From assembly GCA_014549065.1 (NCBI GenBank), contig JACDOX010000052.1, positions 558,001 through 622,000 on the forward strand: 64,000 nt of DNA, in the 5' to 3' direction. Below the pieces are notes generated by a model. It saw nothing but the letters and a program-made list of their open reading frames with translations. It was not told where the DNA came from and searched no databases. A program made the translations under genes and the position numbers. The DNA is from Cardinalis cardinalis (Eukaryota > Chordata > Aves > Passeriformes > Cardinalidae). The first letter of the stretch is position 1. Each line of letters opens with the position of its first letter. Positions 25,801 through 40,192 of this stretch are shown here, piece by piece.

Positions 25801-28800
25801 CTAAGGATACATTGATAAATATTCCACATGAGAAATTAATCAGCAGTACAACAAAGGAAATATTTTCTTGAAAGATAGTGTCATTTCTGGCTGATATATT
25901 TTATAATTTAACATGCCATTTCAAACTTTCTCTTGGAATTTCTTTTATGTTGCTCTTTCTCTTCTTTTTTTTTTCCACTTGAGAATGTATGTTTGAATTT
26001 TACAGTACTACACAGAAAGGAGTACATACAAAGACATGATGCATGCCCTTCCACATGTGTTTTAACTGGAGGCAGACGTTTCCTGGCCTCTTAACTGAAT
26101 TTAGTATGCCATTTAGGACACACCTGCACTGGATACAGATAAAAAGAAATAAGAACTGTTAGAGTGCGCTTCTTCACAGACCTTTTACCAAGCATCATCT
26201 TTAATCCTGCCTCATCATCTCTTACTAGGTAGAATGGAGTTGTAATTAGTGCTGTATGTACCAGTGTCAATGTGAGATGAGTAAAATGGGACAATCTCTG
26301 AGACAATCCCTTTTTTTTCTGATAGAAAAATCCATTCCTAAACCATAAGAAAAGGGAGTAGAGTCTTCCTTTTTTATTCAAGAGGACTTGGATAAAATGT
26401 ATGTGCTGTGGGGGAAGTGATACTGCATAATGATGGCAGTAATATGGAAAAGTAGCTGGCCAAAGCAAGTGTGTACACTCCTTCTCCAGTTCTTCTATTT
26501 ATTGTTAATCCTCCACTTTTACTATGCTGAGCTACTTCTGGAGGAGTGATGGTGGCAGAGTGGGCTAAGGGTGATGTTTTACCTTCTTATGGACAGTTTG
26601 GTTTCCTCTGTTTGCCACTGACTGTAAATCCCTCCAAAGACTGAACGAAGTGTTTCTCTTGCCCTCCCCTCAGTAGGGTAAGGTAAGAGTANATGGAGTG
26701 TTGCTCAGAGTTACATTAGACAACGGTTCCAGATATGTTTACTTCTACTTTCAAACTATAACCCTGTGGCAGTTAAAGGGAGATGGAGAGTCCATCTGGT
26801 TATGTGGAAATCAATTGGATATTTTAGGAACTGTGGTATCTGTCTGTGTTTTCACTTTGTTGCTTCAAAGAAAACAAAAGTTGTAATAAAGAGAAAAGGT
26901 AGGCAGAAATTATACTACTCGTAGGGGATGCTTGAATATATGTTTAAATTGCTTTCTCTGTCACTACTCTGAAATAAAGAGGGAAATAATTCTTCAAGGA
27001 TTTTCTGCATATGACATTAAGATCTACAGTTTGTGTCAAGTTTTTTAGAGCAGCCAAATTAAGAACTGAAGTTCACCCAGGGAACAGAATCATTTTCCCA
27101 CCCCTGTACTTGAACTAGAGATGGAGGAGAAGCTTTCTATTACATTTTTATACCTTTGTTTTAGGTTAATTCTATTCATGGTGTAACCTAATTTGCATGA
27201 AGAACAGTTTTCCCTGAATCTATCAGTTGCATGGGAAAATGGATATTATTCATTCAAGTGGATCTTAAACCTCCTGAGACTGAAAAATGTTTCTGCGCAA
27301 CAAATAGTACTTAACATGAGCACTTGAAGTCAATGGGAATTGGGACTACTATGCTCCATTTAGAATGTGAATATTGTTTCACAGGACTAGGAACTCATTT
27401 CATTTGTATCCACCAGAAGAAAGAAAAATAGTTTGTAAAACTTCATCTGTTATAGTCTGACAGAACTCAGTTGCGCTCTTGAATTTTTTCATTATGGGAG
27501 GGTAGTGCAGTCATTAAAAATTAAACTCTTTTTAGTAAAAACAATGTCTTCTTCTATCCAAATCTATGCTCTGTACTTATTTGCTTAGAATAGAAATTGA
27601 GATTGCCATCACTTCTCAGTATCTATTTGAAAGTGTTTCAGATTTGAACGTTAGGCCATGACNTTTCCCCTCCCCCCCAACTTAATCAGAAGAATAGTGC
27701 AGTTAAAAGAGACTTTAAAAAAGGGTAAAATTTGAGTTTTCTCTTTTAATGTTCTGCTTCTCACAACTTACTAGAGATTTCTTTGGATAAATAAATCAGT
27801 TTATCAGGCTTTAGAATCTAAATTATTCCTGTATCAAATAAAGTAAGCTTTGACTAAAAAAAACCCCAAAAGCTTAAACCAGAAATAGCTTTTTCTGCTG
27901 CTCCTCTAACTGGAGTGAGAAGTTTGTCCTTTTCCTACTGAAGAATTAGGTTTTATGAATATTAGCAAATTTTTTTTTTACAATAGCATTTAGAGATGGC
28001 TTATAATCAGATATGAATTTTATTAAAGAAGTCAATGGAAATATTAACCACTAGTATTTCTTGGAGCATGGTACATAATCCTTGCTCATAATTAATTATT
28101 CTGTGTCCTGGTGATGTATAGTTCAGAGAAGCTGTTTGTGGCTATCAGTATCCAAATCTGATTTTAAGTGACATTGTGATGAGAGGAGGGTGAATCTCCT
28201 GAGATCTGTCACACNATGTATTGAATGGCTGGCCTGCTCACAGGCATGCACACTGAGGGAGGCAGTTTGTAGCTGTATCAGACACTTTATTTTTCTATTG
28301 GCTTTGGAGTGTTTAGGGGAAAAAACCAGTACAATGCATGAGCTGGAAACTACAAGAATTTTCAGCACTGTTGTTAGGGAGAAGGGAAGGTACAGCTTTC
28401 TTAGTCTCCATTCTTATTCTGTGTTGTCCTGTTACTCCCTGTCCATACAAAATAAAGCTGCAATGTCTTTGTCTGACAATTTATTAAATCTCTATCAAAA
28501 ATGGGGGGGAAAAGAACGTTACTTGTTTGTGTACACACAGGTGTTTCTGTACACTAATGTTGTATCTGCCATTAATAATGTGGTAAAAGAAGTCAATATA
28601 AAAAATTAAAACATCTTTTTCAGTGAAAGAGCCTTCAATACCATAATTGGATATTTCATACTCATTCTTTCTATGGCTGTTGAGGTTTGTTTGTGTCAGA
28701 TTACACCAGTTACATGTGTGCCTTACTCAGAACTGTTTGTATGCTGCTCAAAGGGAGTAACTTTTATTCTGCTTTCTGCTTGTCTCACTTTTTTAGCATA

Positions 28801-30804
28801 TCTGAATATAGTACTTCTCCAGAAATAAGCTTTTTTTCCCTTTTATTTAATAATCAATGACACTTCAGAAATGTTAGGCTTCATTCACATACATGTTAGG
28901 ATCACAGATAGTGCTTAGGTAAGATTTTGCTTAGTATTGCTCAGCCAAAATGGCAAAAACTGATCTTAAAACCCACTTAAGGATCTATAATACTTTTACA
29001 CAATTGCTTAAAAAAAAAACCGCAACAAAACCCAAAAGAAATCGAAACAAATAAAAAACAACTTTTAAAGTTATACATCTCCGTATGTACTTTTATTTAA
29101 AAGTGATGATAAAATGAATAAACACTTTTGTCAGGGGAATAAATGACAATGTAAAAACCAAATTTTCTTCAAATCTGCTAGTTCTAAATTCTACTAAAAG
29201 GTATGTTAAGACCCATAGTGAGAATATATTATTCTGCAAGGGCAACTTCTATTGTAAAGTGTGCCATGGATTAGGTATATTTTTCAAGAATTACGGTATA
29301 TATAGAACAAGAAACATCTTGATTCAATCTCTGCAAATATAATCCCAAAATAAAGTTTAAATCAAATTAAATTAAGTAAGACACTTGCCTGTTTATGGTA
29401 GTGTAAAGTTACACTGCCCTGTTCACAAAACACTAAAAATAAGCAAATGTATTTCACCAAGTCTTTTGCAAGAATTGCAAATCAGGTTTGAAGTTTGGAA
29501 TAAAAACAATCAGAAAATCTCTGAAAGAAAAGCATTATGGCTGTAATATATGTAAAAATGTTGCAGAGAAATGAATAGTTTTAACAAGACACTGAAAAAA
29601 GAAACATATGGCCTTAGTCTTTTTCCAGGGAAAGAAACCAAAGGTATTCAAACTTGTGAAATTTCTCATTTATACCTTTCAAAATGAAATATGGGTGATT
29701 TGAACTAACAAATCTAAAAGAAGTTCAGTAAGTATTTATTGCTGCTTCTCTAATGAAAGATTTACCTAATCATTAATTTCTCTGTTATAGTTTGTTGCTA
29801 ATATTCCTAGTCTGTACTATATCACACAGCACTATGATGTGCTGTACTTCCCAGGAGTAATGGGTTGACCTGAGTTTACTGAAAGGTTCTTTTCTAGGAT
29901 TTGACCCATGTGCAGACTGATGCAGTGGCAGAGGTGAGCTGAAACCAGATAGATATTGGTGTGCAATGTTACAGGCTGCAGAATATCCAAGACACAATGT
30001 AGTACTTCCCATATATTTCAAATCAGATTCACTTAAAAATAGACTTGTGTTTGTTGAACCAATGAGTGTGCCAATGACTTTTAAAGGTTGTTTCATGTTT
30101 ATGGAGCTTGCCAAACTAAGACCATTCCTATTACCACTAGTAAATTGAGTGTAGGTGGTGTTAATATCNCCCATTAGTACAGAATGGAGAGTCTTCTGTG
30201 AATTTCAGTATATGTTGAATTTGAATTTGAATGGTATCATCAAATCATTTCAGTAATATAAACACAATAAACAAGAAAATATATTCCCATGAATTGGGGA
30301 GTTTATTATTATCCTCATTAACAAAAAAGGGCAGTAACTTGGAAGTGGTATTTGCTATGTTCAGTACGGTAAACCTCCACAGTTCTTAGTGTAGTCAATG
30401 AGGATAAGGTCAGAGTAAATTAGCCTAAGGATTTGCAAGTCTTAACTAGCATTGATATAAGTGGTGACATATTGCCATTTCTGTAAAACAACAACAACAA
30501 AAAAGTTATCAGCATGAATAAAAACTATGCTGCAGTGCTTAAACCANTTTTTTAAGAAATGGTGTGAGATACTGTTTCTTAAAATATATCCTACAAATAT
30601 GAAGAAATAGTGCCTTTTATTTGTATTTTTTGAGTGTATTGCAGGTCCCTAGGACTAACACCATATTCACAGTTAATCTTCATATTCTTTATCACATTGA
30701 CATATTTTGGAAAATTATTGTTTCAAAGAGAAATGTTAGTGGGTTTGGCTAGAAGACCTGGATTCCAGCCCTTCTTTCAATGAATGCTTGATTTAAATTT
30801 ATTT

Positions 30805-30831
30805 ACATATATATGTGTGTGTATATATATT
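30805..30831. repeat. TA/TG dinucleotide repeat
   Basis: Alternating ACATATATATGTGTGTGTAT-type sequence, followed by further TA units. Confidence 0.9.
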
Positions 30832-31618
30832 TGATCTTTATGCTACCCCAAAAAATTTAAATAAGTCTTAAAACTAGAGCATAGTAAAATCCCCTTGTTT
30901 TCGCTAATGATTTTATGTTTCCTAAAAGCAGATAGGTGTGAGCAGAGATTATGTCTCAGACTTTGTAACAGTTGGAGCACTCTTAAAGTTTAGATGTGTC
31001 AATATGTGTTTTCTTGGGCAGGAAATTATTGTGGTAATCCAGGGCATTTTATGTCTAGCAATTTAATAGACAGATGAAGAGAATGGTGTTTGTGTGACAC
31101 TTCATCCTTAATCCCAAATCCTAAAGGCAGAACATAGGAAGAGTTTAGATACCTTCATGCTGAAATTATCTGCATTCAGACTGTGGCTAGAGATAGTCAC
31201 TGAAATCATGTCAAAACACTATTAATAGCAATTTAGGTCACAAATATTAAACTGTGTTTGAAACATTATACTTTCTTTACAGGTTAATAAGCAAAATCCA
31301 TTTAGTCCTCTCATGTCTTTTTATTTTCTTATCTCTTGGAAGAACTTAAAGTATCTTAGGTAAAAAATAATGACTTATACAAAATGAATGGACATGAGAA
31401 AATGGAAATGCTAAGGTATGTGATAAAGTCAATGGGAATGATGACTCAAAACATTACCTCAGCACACAGATCTATCCATTCAATTTCAGTGATTTCTAAC
31501 AGTGAATGACGCTCTTCGCATACTTGGATTTTTTTAAAGTTTCTGTTCATAGGTCCTCTTGTTGATGGGATATTTTTTTTGTTGCTGATATATTTCCATT
31601 TCACATTGTGGATTATTC

Positions 31619-32100
31619 ATGGTTTTGGCTGGGATGGAATTAGTTTTCTACCTAGAAGTTGATATAGTGTTGTATTTTGGGTTTGGGATGTGAATAATGC
31701 TGATGTTTCAGCTGTTCCTGAGCAGTGTTTACAGCAAGTCACACCACCCCACTAGCGAGGAGGGTAGGGATGCACAAGGAGTGGGGAAGGGACACAGCCA
31801 AGGACAGCTGACTCCAGCTGATGAAAGAGATATCCCATTCTGTATGATGTCATACTGAACAGTAAAACTGGGACGTGTGGCCTGGGGTGGCAGCCCATTG
31901 CTCAGGGCTTGGTTGAGCATCAGTGATTGGTCAGTAACTGCATTGTGCATCACTTGTTCTGTATATTATTTTATCACAGTAATTATTATTGTTATTTTCT
32001 CTTCCTTTTCTGTCCTGTTAAACTCTTTTATGTCAACCTTTTGTTCTGATCCTTTTGCTGTCCTACTGGGGGACTGTGAGTGAGTGGCTGTGTGATGTTA
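31619..32100 (+). mobile_element. Degraded solo LTR, ERVL-type endogenous retrovirus
   Basis: The segment follows, block by block, the LTR at 51017-51565: GGCTGGGATGGAATTAGTTTTC near the start, a GGACACAGCCAAGGACAGCTG block near 31790, GAGATATCCCATTC (31827-31840), GTGATTGGTCAGTAACTGCATTGTGCATC near 31922, a T-rich stretch, and GTGAGTGAGTGGCTGTGTG near the end (32077-32095). The family's last 25 bases or so, and its first few, are not recognisable. The promoter TATA region is damaged: where copy 51017-51565 has TATAAA, this copy reads CAGTAAAAC (about 31859-31867). No internal retroviral sequence is seen on either side, so it is a solo LTR. It is divergent and so probably old. Confidence 0.88.
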
Positions 32101-32975
32101 CTTTTTAAGATTGCATTCTCTTGCAATATCAGATATCTTTGAAGCTGGGGACTGCTTCTCAGGAAAACATCCTTTTTGTGCATTCAAAAAATGGTTTTTT
32201 ACCCTGGTAGCAGCTGCTCTTCTGTTTCTATCAAGTTCTACTGGAGGACTAGCTGTAGTCAGCTTGTGATCCATTGGGGCATAAACAATCTTCACAGCAG
32301 AGTAGCTATTGTAGTTCACTGACCACAGCTGTCACCCAGAGGAAATTGTTTAACACTGTAAATATTTGGTGTGTTCTCTATATAGCTGGGTGATTCTTTA
32401 TCTTGGTAAGTAAGCTTGGTTTGTACAAAGAGTAAAGAACTTACAAAAAAAGTTTATATGCAGTGGTGAGGGTAGTTAGACTCTCATCAGGCATGTTTGG
32501 GACTCTAACTGATTAAGGCGTTCTGGTAATTGTGAATTTAGAGCTACACTGCAAATGTAGTACATACATCTATCTGAATAACTTTCATACCATGTCCTTA
32601 GGACTATCTTTTATACTGTTTCCTGAGGTTTAAGAAGTTGCATCCAGATAAAGAGACACATCTGCTAAGCACATTTAGATGCTTTCACCTCCCACAGAAT
32701 CTGAAAAAATCTTACTCACTTCATTACATATGTCTATTGTTACTCTAATGCTTCCTGGGTAACCACAGGAATTGAATAAAGAGAACCAGAGAAACTCAGG
32801 AATAGCTGCAGCAATTCTGGTCTAATTTTAAAATGATTTTGCAATTACTGTTGAATAATAAGTCATTCAGCACTATTGATTTTCTACTTCTGTGAGGCAC
32901 TGTGATCATGCTGGTTTTATGTGTGTTTGGATTGTTCATGCCATGCTGGAGCATTCAGAGGAGTGACTGAAGCTG

Positions 32976-33017
32976 TGGTAGAGAGACAGAGCCCTCTGGT
33001 AGAGAGAGATAGTGCCC
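32976..33017. repeat. 21-bp tandem duplication, two copies
   Basis: TGGTAGAGAGA begins at 32976 and again at 32997. The ten bases that follow differ at a few positions between the two units. Confidence 0.8.
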
Positions 33018-33483
33018 TTTCAGTTACTTCAAGATAACTGCAAGCCACAGAGACTTTGGAGTTGTTGGTACTGGTCTAAACCTGTTCATCTCTTGCCATT
33101 GTTCTTGTTTCTCCAAGGAGAGTTGACCTGTGTCATACGCTGTTTGTCTAAAGCAGCAGACTCCATGTAGGGATTGCAGTCTGAAAGTTTGCACAGTGTT
33201 GTGCCCAACACCACATGGGCTGGAAGCCTTGTGTCCTGCTAGACATGGGCAAGAGAATTTTTGCTCCTTAAAAAGCAAGAAAAAAGCTGTTCCCCTAATT
33301 CTTATTAATTTGGTTGCACAACTATCTAATTTGGAAACAACAGCCTACTGCTCAAAGGACAACCTGAACTGGTTGGCTGTGTGGTCCCCACCCCACTCTG
33401 TCCATGTGTTGCAACCAGGAAAACAAAGACTATTTTTTCTTGGTCAGTCATATATCAAGGTTTGAATTTAAAACTAAATTAGT

Positions 33484-33508
33484 TTTTTGTTTGTTTGTTT
33501 TCTTTTCC
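33484..33508. repeat. (TTTG)n-like tract
   Basis: Several TTTG units in a row, then TTTTCTTTT. Confidence 0.85.
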
Positions 33509-36500
33509 ATTTTTAATTAACAGGTTACAGCTGGGTGAGGAGATAAATGAAAATATTTCAGATAGTATCTAAAATGGCCTTTTGTGTGTCCAGCTCAAAA
33601 TAATTTTAAACTCCAGATGTGGATTCCTTAAAATTCATTAAAGGAGAAAGTAAAGACTCTAAATTGATTGTTTCTTTAAGGAAAGGGGAAAAAAAATAAA
33701 CCTGAGAACCCATACTTGAGAGAAATAAATCATTAAGCAACAAACAAGTCCAAGGACTTTATTTTAGTATGAAGATTTATAATTTGACCTACCCAGTTTT
33801 TGTGAAAAGGTGCAGATAATTCTGTTGCAAACTGAACTTTTTGTTGTTTTTTTTCGTCTCCTAACAAATTGTACTCTCCCTCTGTGTAACCAGGGAAACA
33901 GTTTAAAATCTTCCCACTCTTCCTTACCTCCCCATTCCCTTTAAAATAGTTTTTCAGGAACCCAAAAAAATTTCTGTTCATCCATTCTCATTTGCTTCAG
34001 TTTGAAGCAGTTCTTATTTATTACCTTAAGGTTATTTCAGGGGGAAATTCCTTGCTACAACCGTGGTGGAATAATACTTTCTGCTTCCAGATGAATTAAT
34101 TTCACTGCCAGTCATACTTGAAAAGTATTGTCTCCTCCTTTCCCCTGTATCTGGTATTTGTGTGGTTTTCTGTAGGGATGACTCAATGTAATAAGCCTCC
34201 CAGTAGGATAAAAAATCCCTGGCAACTACACCTTCCTAATTTATGGAATTAAAAATAGAAGTGAGAATTGCACTAAGTTCTTGATGCAGCCTCCTTTTTC
34301 ATGAACTCCTGAGTTTAGAAATGTCTTTGTAATTAGAAAAGGTAACACTAGCAAGAGCCACCAGCATGTAGTTGAAAAGTTATTATTTTCATGTTCCTTG
34401 GAAAATTACTGCAGCAGTAATGTCATCATTCTAGCAATGTTTAAGTTCTACTGTCTTCTGGGAAAAGTAGATATAGATATAATATAATATTTAGGAAGCA
34501 TATATGAATGCATATAAAATATTTTTAATTCTTGGTAAGAAAAGTAAATGTTAATATACTATATTTTTGATATATTTGCACCCATTGAGATTTATTAGAA
34601 AATAGTAAACAGGAAAATATTAGACCTAAAATGATAAAATATAGAACAGCATGAAAGCAGTGATTTTTTTTTTTCAAAGCTGTCAAAATTCATATATGTT
34701 TAGCACAGAAAAATGTGACTTATTTATGCACCTAGTAGCTTTAACAGTTAAAAAAAAAAAATTTCCTGATGAATTATCTTTTAAAGAGCAGGTAGAGGCC
34801 AAATGACCTGATTNCACATATGTTACATTGCTGTTATGTTGCTCTTCAGAGTTCAGGGAATTCAATTCCACCTGGAGGTAAACAATGCCAGTAGCAGATA
34901 CTGTGGACCACATCCATCCTGTACATAATTCTTTTGAAGTGTATGAATTATACCACAAGGATCTCAATGCCTTGAAGGTATTTCTTAGTAAAATACATTT
35001 TAAGGGCAATACATCTCAAGGCATCAAGGGCAGCTTTGCTGGTGCAACAAAAATGCTATGAAGTAAAATACATATTGGACACACATTAATCCTTACAGAG
35101 ATATTTTAGGAATATTCTGTTTTCTTTGAAAAGAAAGTACTGCATTTTCCTTTACTAAGAAGTATAGCTTTTTTTTCACTTTAAGTCCTTGCTGACCTCA
35201 TAGAAAGATAACATTAAAATACTGGAAGGTGATAAGTGGGGTAATGTTGAATTAGAAATTGTTANAACAGCACTGGTGACTGAAATAGGATGGACGTACT
35301 TGTGGATTTGCCCACTGTCTCAGAGCAGCAGTTTAACTAGATGTTTTTCTGTCTGAGAAAGCCTTTATTTGGATATCTTTTTTATGTACAAATATGTGTT
35401 TATAAACAGCAGTGTATTGCATNTAACCATTTGTGCTCTCAGGGCCATTCATGTAAGTGTATCATGCTGTGTAGATTGTGCCTACTTACCTGTTGGCTAA
35501 GGCTACAGCANGTATGACTTTAAAAAACTTTGAGTGTTCACTGTTTTCTGTTTCAAGTTTTGTGATATGCCAAATATGATAGCAGACTTTAATATCTATG
35601 TAGTCAGACAAGTGTAATGTGTAGGNTTCAAAAACCCTGGAAAAGCAGAAGCTAGCCTAATCTTCAAGATGCCTCAAGCACACAATCCTTGAGTCTGGTT
35701 TGGAAAAGTTGGCTGGGAAACATTGTTTATGTTATTGCTAAGAGATGGTGTTAAAAATACCTACTTTTCCTAAAGGTTGACATTAAATGTGGTCTCTTGT
35801 ATAAAGATCTTGTTTACTCCTGGAAGAGACCATTTTCTTTCAGAAACTAAAGTTGATCAATAAAAATGGTTTAGCATAATTGAAAATGCCATTCTGACTT
35901 CATAGGAGTGCATCTGCATTATAACATGTCATAAATCTGTGAAAAATTAACTGGAGCCACCAATTGTTTCAGGCTACAGTGTGGCTGTTTTCACAGGAGG
36001 CTGCAGAGATTGTGTCTGCCTTTAAGCTCCTTGTGAAACCAAGGCCTATAAAACTTTAACACTGTACATTTATTAGCTTGTTTAGCTAGTTGTAAATGGA
36101 AATGTCATGGTGGATTACCTTGCCCAAAACAGATTTTTGCTCTTTGTAAAGGAAATTGGAAACCAAAACTTGTTGAGTTTTCCATCCTAACCACCTTGAT
36201 CCCCTTGAAAAATTACTTTGGANGGAAATGGGCAACAATTAATGCAGACAAAGATTACCTGGTTCAGAAAAAGTATTGACATCAGCAGATGGCTTTATTT
36301 ACAGCTTTTTACTGATCANTTACTGGAGAAGTAGGCAGCAAAAAACAGACACTGTGCATATAATCTGTTTCTTTTTATAGATATGCTTGCCTATCAGTAC
36401 TGCCAGACTATNAGAATGAAAATCTACTATACTGACTCACCTAGCCCAGTGTGGCAAGTGCAAAACTGTGAATGGTGAGGATGCCATTCAAATACTCATT

Positions 36501-39500
36501 GGTANAATAATGCTCTTCCTCACTTTGTAATTCTTTCTAATTCTATTTTCTCTTCAGTTATTTATTAAGTAATGAGATGGTATAGAGAAAGCCATATTTA
36601 TGGCAGCCTCAACATCTCATTCCTGAATCATCAGCTTAAAACCCTAGTCTGTTGCTTCCACATAAAAGTAATATTTTCTTTTGTGCTCTTCCCTTATCTG
36701 GTTTGGTTTTCCCAGGCCTCTGCTGGAAGGAAAGGGTAAAGAAAACATTTCTTCCTGCATGTCTGTAACATTAAGCCACCTGCAGACATAAGAGTGACTT
36801 TTAATATGTTTGTGTATGTATTTATGTGTGTACACATACTTACATATGCATATATGAACAAATATTATAGAAATATTTATATGGTTAGTGAAGGATTTTG
36901 AAGTAATTCCAAGGTACAGGAAAACCATGGCAACATGCTTCTTTCATTTCATTTTGTATAAAGTTGTAAATAGATTTGGTGTTTAATTTTAGGTTAGCCT
37001 AAAGTGACTCCTTACTGAAAGTGAATTTAAAAAAAAATAATGAAAAAGATATAAAGACATTGCTGTTCTTTTTTTTTTCTTCTTGAATTCTTCTTGAATA
37101 TGGGAGCCTTGATAACTTACTTCTCTTTTTGACTGCTTACTAAAGAGGTTTTTTTCTGCCACCAAATAAAACAAATGTTATGAACAGTTTTATAATGTAC
37201 TTGTTTCTTAATATAGTGTGNTTTGAAACAGATTTGGAAAAAAATGAAGAAAAGACACATTTTATTTTTTTAAAATTGTTTTCAAATACTTGGCATCCTT
37301 TTAGATGACAATATTTTCTTTTTTTTCATTTTTCTTGGCCATCAGAAACTCGCCAAACTGCCTCAAATCAGTGAGCTTCTATGTATTACAATCTGAAAGG
37401 AGATGAAAGAATTCAGAAGAGTTTGATCATGGCAAGGGAAAAATCAGCTCCTTTTTTTTNAATTTTTCTACTTACAACATATGCAACAGATGGCAAGATT
37501 TGACAAAACTACGATGTATATGTTGTCTGTTTATGAATTAGTTATGCTCAATTATTGCTCAATTTNCATATAATTGTGCTTTAGTTATGGTCCTTCTAAT
37601 GTCTACACAAGCAGAGTTTAGCAACAGAGATGTCTTGATGTGGNCAGGGACATTTACCTCACGTGCATCTCTTGGGCCATTCTGATTGTGCAGTGGTACT
37701 TGCACAGCAGGCATTTTATGCTTTCACTGACTTTAGCAGTATTGCAGAGATAATTCTGCTTCCACAAGAGTGAAGCTGCTACTAAACAATATCTCCAATC
37801 TATTAGGAACAAGTATGCTTGCCTTAGCCATCTGGAATGTGTATTTGTTTGTACATGTTTTCCTGCCCCAGTGCAAGAAAACAAAAATTAAAGCAAGAAC
37901 CCTCTACATTGTAGGCTACCTTTTGTCTCTTCCCACACACAATATTTTCATGTAATGATGAGTTCTNTTATTTCTCTGTGATATTTGTTCTGAATTCCAG
38001 TTCTGCTTGTTTTGGTTATTTTTTCATTGGGTTTTGAAAGCCTCAACCAGCTTTGTTTAAGGTCATATCTTGAGCTGCATTCTATTTCTTGATCTCCATC
38101 TGTGCAAATCACCTCTAACTTTCTGGTTTAGGAAGAAAATTTTAAAAATCTAGGTGTAGTCTGAACTAACATTTTGACAGTAGCTAAGTTGTGCATAATG
38201 TGAGAGGTGGCATTTGCTCAGGCAGTATGCTTCACNTCTGCTCCCCTCTCACCTCTGGAGNGTAGAAGCCCCTTTGAAACTGAGTCTATCACAGGGTGCC
38301 TGCTCCAGAGAGTAAAAGGGGACCTGGTTGTTCCTTCATAATGACTAGGTTCAAGTGATCAAATCTGAAACTGCTTTGAAATTAGAATCCTGGTATGTAT
38401 TTTACAATTGCAAAGAACTATTTTTTTAATCTATCATTGTGTTATTTTGTTTTTCTTTGTGAATTTTGCGTGTCTTTTAAAATCACTTGAGACCTAATTA
38501 TATGAAACTACCGTTTCTGCATCAGCTTATCTGATATGAATATAATTATATGAATATAATGTGATGGGAGAAACACTAACCTTTGCTACTGCTTTCAAAC
38601 TATGTGATGTAAGACAGTGGGTGTTGTCAGGGAAAACGTGAAAGTGCTCATTAAAATGCTGAATTTTCCGAAGAGCAAGGTAAATATTTAATGCCAATGG
38701 AGCTGCAAAACCAGATGGAATATAGTCAACTAGTATTGTTTGTTGTCTTGAGAAAAGTAATCAGTATTTTTTCTTTANCAGCCCCTTCAATAGATTTCAG
38801 TAAAAGAATTAAATAGAAGTCTATCTTGAGAGATACATATAGTAATATTCTTAATGCAAAGGAATGCTCATACCTTATTTCCTAAATGGCTAGATTCAAA
38901 GCTGAAGATCTGTGTGTGGATTAAATTTGATTTGGGTCACATTTTACCAGAATAACAATTGGAAGAAGTCTATTTCGTCTTCACCTGAATCCTACAGTGT
39001 GGTTATAACCCATTTANTTTCAATAGCTTCATCACTCCTGTGACTGAAGTAAGATATAGAAATTTTAGAGCGTGTGGAATTACAAATATAACTAGAAGGT
39101 ATTAACAATGATTTGTAATAAAATCAGTTTTTCAGAGTGATGAGAACATATTTTGTATTTTACACAAACTGATTTCCAGTTGTGGATAGCCTTCAATTTT
39201 TTATAAGAAGAATGAGGTGNGATACATAACCTAGATGGTACATAGAGCCAGCATCCTGATTACAGAATTGAGAGAGTCTTGTGTCTCTGAAATTGTTGAG
39301 NAAATTTGTAGAGGGAGCAAGAGAAATACTAGCCTTTCCTGCTTCCTTCCAACCTTACACACAGTACAAAACAGTGGGAGGTTCAAGGAAATGGCAGTCA
39401 TTGCAGTGTAAAATTCCAGAAGCAGATAGTAAATATTTAATAAGAATGAAGTAAGAAAAGTAGGATCAATGTAATCAGATAGCTACTAAGTTTTAATTTA

Positions 39501-40101
39501 GTTAATTGTGAAAATTAAACTTCTTAGCTGTTTTGTAGTAGAAGTGTAATAGAGGCTGAAAANCATTTACTAGGCAGACAACAGTTACAAAAAAATTAGG
39601 AGTGGTTTAAAATGTAGTTTTTACCAGCTTTTGATAGAAGCTGGTAATTAATTATGAGTGTATTTGGCTTTGACTGAGTGTATGAGTGTATGAGACTTTG
39701 TACAGGTGATTATGCAACATTTGCTTCTTACAGTGACTTAAAAAATGTTGCAACTTTTTAGAACTTTTTGCTTCTTGCCTTCCAAGCTTATATTACCACC
39801 ATGGCCTATTGGCTCCATTCCTACATCCTCACCCTAACTCCAGCTAACCAAGGGATATAACATCAATTGTTAGCCAAGAAGAGTAGTTCAAGATGAATTT
39901 GCATTGACCTTGTGAATAAACCTTCTAGATCAGCAAANCATATATGAATTTATTAGGAAGCAGAATTTCTTACCTGATCAAAGGCAGCNCAGCTATTGTG
40001 CCGGTGCAGAACTCCCTGATCTTCACTGTTGTATCAGTTCATGTCATCTACAAAGGCAAGCTACTATTAGTTTTCTTTTTGTAGTTCAAGACAAGGTAGC
40101 A

Positions 40102-40192
40102 TTGTTTGTTTGTTTAAGGCTATTTGTTTTGTTTGGTTGGTTGGGATTTTGTTTTTGGGTTTTTTTTTTGTTTGTGTGTTTCTTGGTTTTTA
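40102..40192. repeat. T/G-rich low-complexity tract
   Basis: About 90 bp made almost only of T and G, with TTTG, TTGG and GGGTTT strings. Confidence 0.85.

Larger units (their letters stand above)
19776..31618. other. Unannotated AT-rich sequence, about 11.8 kb
   Basis: No gene, RNA gene or known transposable element is recognised. T-rich tracts and TA/TG microsatellites are listed separately. Open frames at 28190-28609 (+, 139 codons), 29785-30174 (-, 129 codons) and 26091-26468 (-, 125 codons) have no recognisable domain and unremarkable composition, and I treat them as chance. About 20560-21000 is somewhat less AT-rich and more complex than its surroundings. Confidence 0.55.

Noticed and set aside
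26091..26468. 125-codon minus-strand open frame
   Set aside because: Composition is that of translated AT-rich noncoding DNA, with no domain and no sign of splicing signals or promoter.
28190..28609. 139-codon plus-strand open frame, the longest in the window
   Set aside because: It has no recognisable domain, signal or repeat of a known protein, contains an ambiguous codon, and overlaps another frame of 81 codons on the opposite strand. Length is within chance for 64 kb of this composition.
29785..30174. 129-codon minus-strand open frame
   Set aside because: No recognisable family, and it includes an ambiguous codon at its start. Treated as chance.
33130..33465. 111-codon plus-strand open frame with several cysteines
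   Set aside because: The cysteines have no regular spacing of a known finger or toxin fold, there is no signal peptide, and a competing open frame exists on the other strand.
37346..37395. Exon-like stretch after a pyrimidine tract and CAG
   Set aside because: Open for only about 17 codons in two frames before a stop, with no donor site or similarity to a known protein. Pyrimidine tracts followed by AG are common here.
39330..39365. CTTCCTTCCAACCTTACAC as a CR1 3' UTR
   Set aside because: The match is limited to a short pyrimidine-rich string, without the terminal repeat or upstream blocks.
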